Virus record (IMG/VR): IMGVR_UViG_3300028844_002678
Span: 1-43,561 of that record
Strand: one strand, 5' to 3'
Origin: a virus
Length of the DNA stretch: 43,561 bases
In this document: positions 35,882 through 43,561 of the stretch, piece after piece
How the letters are laid out: every line of letters begins with the position of its first letter
Position numbering within the stretch: the stretch's first letter is position 1
The notes under the pieces: model-generated
What the model was told of the DNA's origin: nothing
Database searches by the model: none
What the model saw: the letters and a program-made list of their open reading frames with translations, nothing else
Translations under genes and position numbers: made by a program

Positions 35882-35911
35882 AAACTACCCCTCCCGAAGG
35901 AGAGGTAGTTT
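35882..35911 (-). promoter_or_regulatory. UUCG-tetraloop hairpin after the major capsid gene
   Basis: In the - strand RNA, AAACTACCTCTCC (35911-35899) pairs with GGAGGGGTAGTTT (35894-35882) around a TTCG loop. That gives 13 pairs with one U-G wobble that only the - strand transcript can form. A seven-U run begins about ten bases after the stem, too far for a strong terminator. It lies 18 bases after the capsid stop. A leaky terminator or an RNA-end stabiliser that raises capsid mRNA relative to downstream genes is plausible. Confidence 0.7.
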
Positions 35912-35928
35912 CACCAAATATACTTATC

Positions 35929-37380
35929 TTAGTTCAACAACATAAAGTTGTTTGCTCCCTGTACAACTAAGCATCGCTCAGTTAGGAAGTTCACTGTCAT
36001 CGCGTCAAGATCAGATGTAACTGCTCCAACAGAACCAGTAGTCCAAGTCTTCATTTTACGTGACTCAGTAGCTGAAGCTCTGAAACGGGTGTGTAAGAAA
36101 GGACGCTTGAGATTTCTACCTAAAACATCGTCATACACAGAGGATACCCCAGCTGGAATAACTACACCACGAATAGCACCAGCGGTGTTTCTAGCGTTAA
36201 TACCACCACGCGTAGCTAGATCGTTCAGGTAGCGGAAGTCAGACTTGTAGAAGTCGTAAGATCCACGACGGAATCCTGAGAATCCTAAGTTAAGAGCCAT
36301 GTCTTCAGAGTTGTCAAACACTCCATAAGAAGTACCTCCAGCACCGTAGGAATTCATTGAAGCAAGCATGTCATCCATAGCTAGTGATGTAGCTCGGTTA
36401 AGGAAAAGCATGTTTTCTTCAATAGCACCGTTCTTATCAAACTCAGCTAAAATTGCGTCAAACTCAGCTAAATCAGTAGCCGCGTTGACACCGGTAATAC
36501 CAGAAGACTGGTGACCACGTGACTCAATAGCTGCAAATAAACCTTCAGTACCTTGAAGTTCATTAACGTCATTAGCACCGCCAAGAGCAATAGAAGCAAC
36601 AGCGGCTTTTTCAGACTCAATCATCGCCATTTCAACGTAGTCCATAAAGCGAGAGCGAGTATCGCCTTCAGCTTTTAAGTACCAGTAATAACCGTTTTGT
36701 CCATCTTCACCAGAAACTTCCACCCAGCCAACTTGAGAAACATCAGAACCAGAAACCTGGTACATGTCTTTCATTATAATCGGCTTGTTGGTAAATGTAG
36801 TGAAAGAAGGCTCATTAGATCCAACTTTACCAGCGGTTCCTTTTGCGTACTCTGAACCATAAACTAGTACAGTAACAGCGTCATCAGCTCCAAAACCAGC
36901 ATTGTCAAGGTGCTCATGGGAGTAGGGTACAGCTGTGATAAAGTCTGTTGACCCAGAGTTCTGCCCACCACCAGTATCTGAATTGATTTGAGAAACGTAA
37001 CACTGAACCGTGAGAGCAGAAGAAGCCACTAAAATAGTATCTCCAACGCGAACACCGTGAGTGGTTCCCACGTCTTGATCGTCAATATCAGTATCTAATT
37101 GAATAGTACTGACGGTGTTTGTGGCGATTGTTCCTTTGTATGAAAGGTGTAATCGGCCTTGTTCTGACCAAATAACTTGGTCTGCAGCCATAGCTTCTTC
37201 AGCTCCAACTTGAGCGAGAAAACCAGAGATTGTTCTTTTACCGAACACTTCAGCTTCCTTTTCCATTAGATCTGGAAGGTATTGCTGCGCCCATCCATTA
37301 TTTTGGATGTCTAAATAATTCTCAGATAGAGCTGTCTTTACAGCACCGGCTCTTGTCTGAGTTGCAGGTGTAATTGCCAT
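35929..37380 (-). CDS. Major capsid protein
   Basis: The 483-aa protein starts MAITPATQTRAGAVKTALSE, followed by NYLDIQNNGWAQQYLPDLME and a KEAEVFGKRTISGFL segment. This opening is typical of major capsid proteins of crAss-like and related marine Bacteroidota phages, which have the HK97 fold. A Thr/Ser/Asp-rich beta region (residues about 78-170) would be the surface-exposed insertion. The second half contains the expected E-loop and A-domain type segments (for example YDDVLGRNLKRPFLHTRFRA). It follows the scaffold gene and is followed by a strong RNA hairpin, fitting the need for abundant expression. Confidence 0.88.
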   Translation of the reverse strand: MAITPATQTRAGAVKTALSENYLDIQNNGWAQQYLPDLMEKEAEVFGKRTISGFLAQVGAEEAMAADQVIWSEQGRLHLSYKGTIATNTVSTIQLDTDIDDQDVGTTHGVRVGDTILVASSALTVQCYVSQINSDTGGGQNSGSTDFITAVPYSHEHLDNAGFGADDAVTVLVYGSEYAKGTAGKVGSNEPSFTTFTNKPIIMKDMYQVSGSDVSQVGWVEVSGEDGQNGYYWYLKAEGDTRSRFMDYVEMAMIESEKAAVASIALGGANDVNELQGTEGLFAAIESRGHQSSGITGVNAATDLAEFDAILAEFDKNGAIEENMLFLNRATSLAMDDMLASMNSYGAGGTSYGVFDNSEDMALNLGFSGFRRGSYDFYKSDFRYLNDLATRGGINARNTAGAIRGVVIPAGVSSVYDDVLGRNLKRPFLHTRFRASATESRKMKTWTTGSVGAVTSDLDAMTVNFLTERCLVVQGANNFMLLN

Positions 37381-37402
37381 TTTTTCTTAATTTTTTAAAT
37401 TG

Positions 37403-38566
37403 TTATTTTTTATTTTTCATTTTGAACTTAAAAGAAGCAGAATCATCACCTAACACTCGAACTTTCATGCCGCCGGTAGTCGTATCTTTGTGTGAACCTC
37501 TAGGATCCATATCAATATTTTTCGACTTCCTAACACTGTCTTTCAGCGCATCGGCTTTTCCTTGTTCATAGAAGTGTTGAGCAACTGCATCGGAATTCAT
37601 AGCTGTATATAACGCCTTGTGGTATCCTTTAGCATCCGAAAGCGATTTATTTTCATCGACAAACTTTGACATGAAATTGTTTATATCACTCTGCTTAGCT
37701 CTTGTACCATCGACATCCTTAACGTTGAATCGATATTTTTTTTCTCCGACGTTATATTCAAAACCTTTGAATTTGTCGTTAAAAAGATTATTAGTCTTTT
37801 GTTCAAAAACATCACTACTACGTTTGACAGCTTGATTAGTCTGCTCTGACTCTTTATTGTATCGGTTGAAGAAATCAATTGCTTTCTGCTGCTCACCTGT
37901 GAGCTTGCTTCCAGCTTTAATCTCTTCGTAATATTTAGACTTTTGCCCGTCTAAGTAGGTCTTGGCCTCGGCAACTTGCTCTTTGAGGGCCAATTTTTTA
38001 CGTTTAATATCTCTTTCATCATCTATATCTTCATCGTATGAAAATCCATCTTCTATAAGAAAATCAATTTCATCTGAAGCTAGATGAGGTTTAGTTCTTT
38101 GGTAGTATTCTCGTAAAGCATCTTGATCACTTAAATCACTAGTGTCTTTATTTAGCTTAACGTAGTCTTCTAGGTCTCCACCTGTTTCATCCATAAAGTC
38201 TAGCAACTTCTGAACATTTTCTGGTATAGCTTTCCCTGACTCTTCATTTGCGTCAAGAGCTTCTATTACCTCTTCTTCTGTGACAGTTTCCTCATCGGTA
38301 ATTTCCTCAAGGGTTGGTACCTCATCGCTAGCGTTCTCTTCTTGTGTAACTTCTGCAACAACTTCTTCGAGATCAGTTTGGTTCTCATCTACTGTTTCTG
38401 ATTCTGTTTCTATGGGTTTACTTAAATCTATTTTAATGACCTCGTCATCATCTTTGCTTTCAAATTTACTTAAATCTACCTCGGGTTTTTGCTCCTCAGC
38501 AACCTCTTCTTGAGGTGTTTCTTGAGTGACCTCTTCGATCACTTCTTCGTTTTTTACTTCTTCCAT
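37403..38566 (-). CDS. Capsid scaffold protein
   Basis: The 387-aa product lies between the portal and capsid genes. Its first 120 residues are extremely acidic (runs of Glu with Val/Thr, such as EEVIEEVTQETPQEEVAEEQ). The middle is highly charged and helical (KKLALKEQVAEAKTYLDG), and the C-terminus is basic (ASFKFKMKNKK). An acidic, elongated body with a basic capsid-binding tail is the usual design of scaffolding proteins, which assemble the procapsid and are then lost. There are no cysteines. The gene order and composition support the call; there is no protease motif in it. Confidence 0.78.
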   Translation of the reverse strand: MEEVKNEEVIEEVTQETPQEEVAEEQKPEVDLSKFESKDDDEVIKIDLSKPIETESETVDENQTDLEEVVAEVTQEENASDEVPTLEEITDEETVTEEEVIEALDANEESGKAIPENVQKLLDFMDETGGDLEDYVKLNKDTSDLSDQDALREYYQRTKPHLASDEIDFLIEDGFSYDEDIDDERDIKRKKLALKEQVAEAKTYLDGQKSKYYEEIKAGSKLTGEQQKAIDFFNRYNKESEQTNQAVKRSSDVFEQKTNNLFNDKFKGFEYNVGEKKYRFNVKDVDGTRAKQSDINNFMSKFVDENKSLSDAKGYHKALYTAMNSDAVAQHFYEQGKADALKDSVRKSKNIDMDPRGSHKDTTTGGMKVRVLGDDSASFKFKMKNKK

Positions 38567-38593
38567 AATATAATATAATAGTTATTTAATAAT

Positions 38594-41008
38594 TTACTGT
38601 GCCCCAAAGGCTTCTAAACCAAATCCACCACCTATAGTATCATTACCTGCGGATTCAAAGTTTTTAGGTGGTTTCTTAGAGTTTCTTTGGTCGATAAGTT
38701 CGCTTTGTTGTGATGCTTGTATTTTTGTTCTCTCATCCTTTCTATCCTCTTTACTTTTTTCTCTATCCTGCAAGCCTTTAGTTTCAATTCCCTTGAGCTG
38801 CATGTTGTATTGAAACTCCAGCGCCATAAGTTCTTTTTTAGCTGAAATCTCTTGTTGAAGTTTTTGAGTTTCAAACTGTGATTTAGCTTGCTCTAATTGT
38901 ATTTGAGACTGAGTTACAGCTTGATTTTTTTGCAATTCTATCTGCGCGGCTTGTTGAGCGGATTGAGTATTAGACTGTGTTTGAGCTTGGATATTCTCCA
39001 ATTGCATCTGGCGATCTCTTTCTAGTTTCTTTTTCCTACGTATCTTTAAAAGCTGGTTAGCTAATTTAACACTCTTTATCTCCCTTAAATCTATAGCGTC
39101 TTCTAAATCAATATTCTGCTGTTGTAAAGCCATTTGAATATTATTCTCTAGCATACCCTTCTCTTCTTCATCTGGGGCTAGCTCAATAAATATACCAAAG
39201 TCATATAAGTGTAACTCTTTGATTTCCTCTAACGTGGCTACATTGTGAGCGCCGATAGCTTGTATAAACGCGTTTTTAGTCGGAGAGTATTCTAGTATAT
39301 CAGATATCCTTAAAGATAATTTCTCAGCTGTCTCTGCGGTTAAGAATAATCCAGACTGGAGGATATGCCGTGTAGCTGTATTAGAGTTTGCTGCCGCTAA
39401 TTTTTGAACGCCAACTAAAGCGTTTTTGTCTGGCATGCTACCGTCTCTAGCTTCGTTCAACCCTGTCACATCACGGATCATTTGCAAGTAATAGTTATAC
39501 GTACCAATTAAAGATTGAAGCTTAGCGCCTTTGCTGCTAGACTGTATTTCTTGAATAGGAACTTTACCAGGGTTCATATCACCTTCAGAGGTAAAACTTC
39601 TACCGATAACACTACCAGTTTGAAAGAACATATTAAGCGCTTCCTGTGGGTTATAGTTAGTGCCATTACCCAAATCAATCTCAGCTAAACCATCCGCGTC
39701 TAAGTAAACGCCATCTGGAACCATTTTAGCCATAACTTGCTGTAGCTTAAGATGTGTCAATTGTATCATATCCGCAAACCCAGTTATTCTACCAACCAAG
39801 GACTCAATGCGACCTTCGTACATTCTAGGAGCTACAATGCTGTAGTTCATTTTAACTTTGTTAAAATCACTCTTAGAACGAATCATATTTTTAGACAACT
39901 CCCACTTTAAAATCTTATCGCAACCTAAAACCATAACACCATCATAAAGAACTTCCAGCTTCTTAGCTTCTCTAGTAAAGTTACCATCCATGGTTTCTGG
40001 TGGATTAAACTTATCGGTTTTCTTTATAGCTTTATCACCGCCGCTACCTGTTTTTTTAATTTTATACACCTCATTGTTATACGTCTTGTAGTTAAAGTAG
40101 ATAACGTGTACCATGTTATCATCTTTTAAGCTTCTACGCGAGTTATACCTGTAAGTATTGTTTTTGTTGTTTTTGCTTATTATTTCGTCAATTTGACTTT
40201 CTGTTAAATCTGGAAACTCTCGTATTAATTCGTTTATAGGTATAGCCTTAACTTCACCTACATAATAAATATCATCAAAATAAGGAGAATCAGTATGAGA
40301 ATAAACTAAGTTAGCTGGATCAACATACTTGACAACCGCCCCTTCACTTTTATTAAACTCAGTTTTAGTAGCGCCAATACCAATACTAGTTATATCATAA
40401 TAAAATCTCCTTTCTGTTAAGTCATAGTTATTACCTTGCATAACAGTCTTAATAGCTTGCTCTTCAGCTAACTCCACTGACTGTTTGTAGTTAAGCTGCA
40501 TATGTATACCCAACTCCTCAGAAGACTCAGGGAGCTCTTTTAAATCACTAGATGTAATATCCATATCAAAGTCACGCTTCGCTTCTTGAGCGAAAACAGC
40601 CATTTCCATATCTTGGAGTACATCCTCCATATACTTAGTTCTTTTTTCTACACCATTGGGTGATTGCGAGTATGCTTTTATGTCATATAATCTTTCGGAT
40701 ATTCCATTTACAACTATATCCACAAACTTAGATATAATAGGTACCGGTGTCCAATCTAAATTAAGATAAGATAAATCACCGTTAATAGATAACTCATCTT
40801 TGTATTTTTGAATAGACTGCTCACCTCTAGCATACAACCTGAGTTTATGAAAATTATTTGCATTAGTAGTATACCTACTAGCACTAGTTTCTTTGCTAAA
40901 CCATTCAGCGCTTATAGCCTTAGCGATTTTCTCTCCATACTCAATAGAGTTTTTTTCGTCATCGCTAACGTTTTGCTTTGGAAAATTAACATGTACTGAC
41001 TCAGCCAT
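38594..41008 (-). CDS. Portal protein
   Basis: The 804-aa protein fits the portal family by position and by segments such as DWTPVPIISKFVDIVVNGISE, split here as DWTPVPII and SKFVDIVVNG, then FADMIQLTHLKLQQVMAKMV, and RDVTGLNEARDGSMPDK in the crown/stem region. The ring of twelve forms the packaging channel at the capsid vertex. Residues about 650-770 are a very long Gln/Lys/Glu-rich helix (QIELQKNQAVTQSQIQLEQA), predicted to be a coiled-coil barrel reaching into the capsid. It starts four bases after the terminase gene ends and precedes the scaffold gene. Confidence 0.85.
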   Translation of the reverse strand: MAESVHVNFPKQNVSDDEKNSIEYGEKIAKAISAEWFSKETSASRYTTNANNFHKLRLYARGEQSIQKYKDELSINGDLSYLNLDWTPVPIISKFVDIVVNGISERLYDIKAYSQSPNGVEKRTKYMEDVLQDMEMAVFAQEAKRDFDMDITSSDLKELPESSEELGIHMQLNYKQSVELAEEQAIKTVMQGNNYDLTERRFYYDITSIGIGATKTEFNKSEGAVVKYVDPANLVYSHTDSPYFDDIYYVGEVKAIPINELIREFPDLTESQIDEIISKNNKNNTYRYNSRRSLKDDNMVHVIYFNYKTYNNEVYKIKKTGSGGDKAIKKTDKFNPPETMDGNFTREAKKLEVLYDGVMVLGCDKILKWELSKNMIRSKSDFNKVKMNYSIVAPRMYEGRIESLVGRITGFADMIQLTHLKLQQVMAKMVPDGVYLDADGLAEIDLGNGTNYNPQEALNMFFQTGSVIGRSFTSEGDMNPGKVPIQEIQSSSKGAKLQSLIGTYNYYLQMIRDVTGLNEARDGSMPDKNALVGVQKLAAANSNTATRHILQSGLFLTAETAEKLSLRISDILEYSPTKNAFIQAIGAHNVATLEEIKELHLYDFGIFIELAPDEEEKGMLENNIQMALQQQNIDLEDAIDLREIKSVKLANQLLKIRRKKKLERDRQMQLENIQAQTQSNTQSAQQAAQIELQKNQAVTQSQIQLEQAKSQFETQKLQQEISAKKELMALEFQYNMQLKGIETKGLQDREKSKEDRKDERTKIQASQQSELIDQRNSKKPPKNFESAGNDTIGGGFGLEAFGAQ

Positions 41009-41011
41009 ATT

Positions 41012-43228
41012 TTACTTTATTATTTCGGAATTAAATCCCTTGTTGTTGTATTTAGATATATTTAGGTCTAGCGGTTTTCTTTCTACTTTAGCATTAGGAG
41101 CGTACAAATGCCTATTACAAGCCATGATAGCTAAACCAGAACTTATAGACGCATCGTGCTTTGTTCTTTTATTTATATCAAACTTAGCCCAGTCGTTTAA
41201 CAACTCGTTAAAATACACTGTTCCATAATTACCTTCACCTAAATGTCCTACATGATCTTGTATATACATCTCTATAGCTGAGGCGTGAGCTTGTTTAATA
41301 TCTTCACTTGAGTTTGGTATACCACCCACTTCTTTTTCAGCAACTGATAACTTCTTCCAAGTTTTATCTGGTCTGTTCATGCTATACCCTCTATAACCTC
41401 TTCGGCGTAAATAGTACAGTAGTCTAGGTTTGTTATTCTCTGCTAATAAAGGCATACCGTAAAATACTAAAGCCATTAACACATCTTCAAAAAACATCTC
41501 AGCGGTCTGTGGTCTTGCTATGTACTCTAGGAAAAACGTACTCGAAGGTGCGTCTTCCATAGAAAATTTTGTTAATCCATGAAGTGATCCTTTTGAACCT
41601 TTGCCATCAACAGTACCGCTAATATCATAACTATCACAGCCAAACGCGCCAACATGATCATTCCCTGGGAACTTAACACCATTTTTTATTATTTGTTTAT
41701 TCTGCAAGTGAGATGGAGGAACCCAACTAACTTTAAATCTTCCACTTGGATCTGGGTGGAAAACCACCTTAGAATCCTTAATACCGTTTACCCAACTAAA
41801 ACTTCCAGTTGTAGTGTGAGCAGCGTGTCTACTACCTTCGTTGTAGTCTATCTGCTCGTATATCTTCATTAAATTAAAGATACTGTTTTTACTTTCATCT
41901 CTGAAAGCGTGTTCCGTAGTTCTAGGGAACTGTCGGTAGAACTCATTCAAAGCATCTTGATCATCTTTTAATCCTTCAGCTTCATTCTCCCAACTGTCTA
42001 CAACTCCAATATCTATCAGTTCACCGTCTGGTCCCAGTCGTTCTCCATCACGTGGATTATCAAAGACTGGAAATCCGAATCCATCAATAAATCCTTCATA
42101 GTTCCATTCCATTGGGATAAAGAGAGAATAAAGCCCAGACTTTGTTTGTCCATTACGGTTTCGCTTAGAAACATCTGAGTCATTGAATAATTTTTTAAAG
42201 TTACTACCTCCTTTATCTAACGCGTTTGAAGTAGATCCCATAAGGCATTTCCCTACGATTCTACTTCCAAGTCTCAAGCAAGTCTTTGTTACTCGCCAGT
42301 TGTTTAATATATTATCAGGTCTCTCCCACTTACCACTCTCATCATGTACCAGCAGACTTAGCTTTTCACCGTCATAACTGTTATCACCTGTATTCTTCCA
42401 GTCTATCGTTGTGTCAAGACCAGCAAGCAACTTCGTAGAAGGTACTCGGTATGCTAACTCAGATTTTGGACGATCCATACCATCCTGTATAGGTTTAAAG
42501 AAGAAAGGGTAATTAATTGATATAGGTACCACTTTATCTGTAAACATTTTCTTCGCATCGGCACCAGACTTAGATAAGATCCCATATCTACTATCACTCG
42601 ATATAGTGGCTAAGTTAACTGTTTCTGCAGAGGACATAAAAGAAAAACCTGAACGACGGTTCTTAAGGTAGCACATTCCATAGCATCTCTTATCTGCCTT
42701 GCAGGCTTCCCAGAATATAAAGAATAGCCGATTGGCCTCTCTAAAGTCTGGTGCACCCACGTCGATTTTACTCCATTGAAGGTACATATAGTGACTACCA
42801 GTTATGTACGTCGGTTTACCAAGGTACATATAGTGACTACCAGTTATGTACGTCGGTTTACCGTTATTAGTAAACCAGAAACCCTCGTCCCTACGCCTGA
42901 ACTCTTCGTCTATATAGTCATGCCACTTCTCTTTTTGTTCGTCTGGATAATTTCTCCAGTCGAATATAGTTTTTAAACGGCTTAACTCCTTAGGTTGCTC
43001 TATCTTACCCCACTTGTTATTTTCGTGCTTGAAAACTTTAGTAGGTTTAGGTAAAGCTATCTTAAAACCCTGTATATCATATATCTCACCTATAACACCA
43101 GTCTTAGATAAAACCACTATATCGTGATCTTTATCATAACCGTACTTCCACTTCTTACCTCTGTTTAACCTTGTAAGAGTGGTTTTCTTTATAGGCTCTA
43201 TTATTTTTAATAATGTCTGCTCGTACAT
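41012..43228 (-). CDS. Terminase large subunit with an internal 14-residue duplication
   Basis: The 738-aa packaging motor has an ATPase domain with a Walker A-like KNRRSGFSF (residues 189-197), a Walker B LLVHDESGKW (Asp296, Glu297), a coupling-type MGSTSN (330-335), and a nuclease domain opening at GAFGCDSYD (Asp532) with FLEYIARP (Glu568). It cuts concatemeric DNA and drives it through the portal. Residues 123-136 are repeated exactly as 137-150 (GKPTYITGSHYMYL twice), encoded by a perfect 42-base tandem repeat. The insert lies before the Walker A in the N-terminal part. Start 43228 directly follows the small subunit stop. Confidence 0.9.
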   Translation of the reverse strand: MYEQTLLKIIEPIKKTTLTRLNRGKKWKYGYDKDHDIVVLSKTGVIGEIYDIQGFKIALPKPTKVFKHENNKWGKIEQPKELSRLKTIFDWRNYPDEQKEKWHDYIDEEFRRRDEGFWFTNNGKPTYITGSHYMYLGKPTYITGSHYMYLQWSKIDVGAPDFREANRLFFIFWEACKADKRCYGMCYLKNRRSGFSFMSSAETVNLATISSDSRYGILSKSGADAKKMFTDKVVPISINYPFFFKPIQDGMDRPKSELAYRVPSTKLLAGLDTTIDWKNTGDNSYDGEKLSLLVHDESGKWERPDNILNNWRVTKTCLRLGSRIVGKCLMGSTSNALDKGGSNFKKLFNDSDVSKRNRNGQTKSGLYSLFIPMEWNYEGFIDGFGFPVFDNPRDGERLGPDGELIDIGVVDSWENEAEGLKDDQDALNEFYRQFPRTTEHAFRDESKNSIFNLMKIYEQIDYNEGSRHAAHTTTGSFSWVNGIKDSKVVFHPDPSGRFKVSWVPPSHLQNKQIIKNGVKFPGNDHVGAFGCDSYDISGTVDGKGSKGSLHGLTKFSMEDAPSSTFFLEYIARPQTAEMFFEDVLMALVFYGMPLLAENNKPRLLYYLRRRGYRGYSMNRPDKTWKKLSVAEKEVGGIPNSSEDIKQAHASAIEMYIQDHVGHLGEGNYGTVYFNELLNDWAKFDINKRTKHDASISSGLAIMACNRHLYAPNAKVERKPLDLNISKYNNKGFNSEIIK
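42779..42862 (+). repeat. Perfect 42-bp tandem duplication within the terminase gene
   Basis: Positions 42779-42820 and 42821-42862 are identical at every base. The unit begins AAGGTACATATAG and ends GTCGGTTTACC. The length is a multiple of three, so the large terminase frame is kept and 14 residues are doubled. Identity at synonymous sites implies a very recent event or an assembly artefact. Confidence 0.95.
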
Positions 43229-43503
43229 TACTTAGATCTTCCTTCAGCAAAACCCTTAAAGACGTTTGCTTTCTTTTCTTCAGGCTCTCGACCTTCAAGC
43301 AAGTTCTCCTCTTCTTGGATTCTGGTTAATATCTCAAAGGCGTCGAAGATAGCAAGCTTCTTTGTGGCAGCAGCGTTCTTGAGTCTGTCCGCGGTGATAT
43401 CATCACCTGAATCAACAATAGCTTCTTTAGCTACCTTGATTAACTCTTCAACGGCTATCTGCCCAGCTTGGATTATACTCTTCTTCGTCTCCTTGATATT
43501 CAT
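43228..43503 (-). CDS. Putative terminase small subunit
   Basis: From ATG 43503 the 91-aa protein starts MNIKETKKSIIQAGQIAVEE. It is helical, with a DSGDDITADRLKNAAATKKL segment and a charged C-terminus (EGREPEEKKANVFKGFAEGR). It lies immediately upstream of the large terminase, sharing one base with its start. Small terminase subunits occupy this position, bind the packaging site and regulate the motor. The open frame extends 5-prime to the window edge, but the extra residues (MWWMVRGCTEFYLILLQ) look unrelated, so 43503 is preferred. The role is assigned by position and size. Confidence 0.65.
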   Translation of the reverse strand: MNIKETKKSIIQAGQIAVEELIKVAKEAIVDSGDDITADRLKNAAATKKLAIFDAFEILTRIQEEENLLEGREPEEKKANVFKGFAEGRSK

Positions 43504-43520
43504 ATTTAATTGTAATAAAA

Positions 43521-43559
43521 TTAGATAAAACTCGGTACATCCTCTGACCATCCACCACA
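43521..43559 (-). CDS. Possible C-terminal end of an upstream gene (partial)
   Basis: On the - strand a frame entering from the right edge reads CGGWSEDVPSFI and stops at TAA (43523-43521), 18 bases before the small terminase start. The composition looks protein-like, and the spacing matches the operon. Only twelve residues are visible, so the gene cannot be identified and may not exist. Confidence 0.3.
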   Translation of the reverse strand, partial: CGGWSEDVPSFI

Positions 43560-43561
43560 AA

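Noticed and set aside
43504-43560. N-terminal extension of the small terminase to the window edge
   Set aside because: The extra residues are hydrophobic and Cys/Trp-rich, unlike the charged helical protein that follows ATG 43503. A different frame in the same bases looks more protein-like.
43501-43561. Possible tRNA remnant at the right edge
   Set aside because: The terminal bases contain CCACC-like text, but no T-loop, anticodon stem or acceptor pairing can be built.

Overview
The window looks like the structural half of a tailed, probably podovirus-like marine phage infecting a Bacteroidota host, most likely a flavobacterium. Three lines of sequence evidence support the host. A phage gene ends in a type IX secretion (T9SS, Por) sorting domain. 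Three adjacent genes carry Sec signal peptides whose predicted mature proteins start with Gln. Start codons have A/T-rich leaders and almost no Shine-Dalgarno sequences. The virion genes resemble those of crAss-like and related marine Bacteroidota phages: the N-terminus of the major capsid protein, the 1829-aa stabilisation/muzzle-type protein, and the gene order terminase, portal, scaffold, capsid, ring/tail, ejected cargo. This placement comes from recalled family features, not from a search.

Layout: positions 1-4631 (+ strand) hold a compact, overlapping nucleotide-metabolism block. It contains the end of an unidentified gene, a small unknown gene, a ThyA-family enzyme with an Asp at the base-recognition position (dCMP hydroxymethylase-like), a GIY-YIG-like/MazG fusion, a second MazG-like protein, a T7 endonuclease I-like nuclease, a 50-aa ORF in the gap before the next gene, and an adenosylcobalamin-dependent ribonucleotide reductase. 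A strong intrinsic terminator lies at 4653-4688, where this operon meets the late operon head to head.

Positions 43561-4705 (- strand) form one continuous late operon. In transcription order: small and large terminase subunits, portal, scaffold, major capsid protein, a 285-aa unknown flanked by two UUCG-tetraloop hairpins, two connector/ring proteins, the 1829-aa stabilisation protein, two small structural proteins, a GNAT-like protein, two internal virion-like proteins and a 3111-aa giant protein carrying both an HExxH site and a complete HAD phosphatase signature. These are followed by an accessory block: a secreted beta-barrel-like outer-membrane protein, two small basic proteins, a membrane-anchored coiled-coil protein, a thioredoxin-fold protein lacking both catalytic cysteines, a 714-aa T9SS cargo protein, and an M15 peptidase lysin. 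The operon ends with four small structural proteins, at least three of them paralogous, and two tail-fibre-type proteins.

The + block appears to supply and possibly modify deoxynucleotides and to process DNA. The - block builds the particle, delivers a very large internal protein and, unusually, encodes proteins addressed to the host envelope and cell surface. No tRNA, CRISPR array, integrase or insertion sequence was seen. No gene-free stretch exceeds about 75 bases, and no promoter could be identified with confidence.
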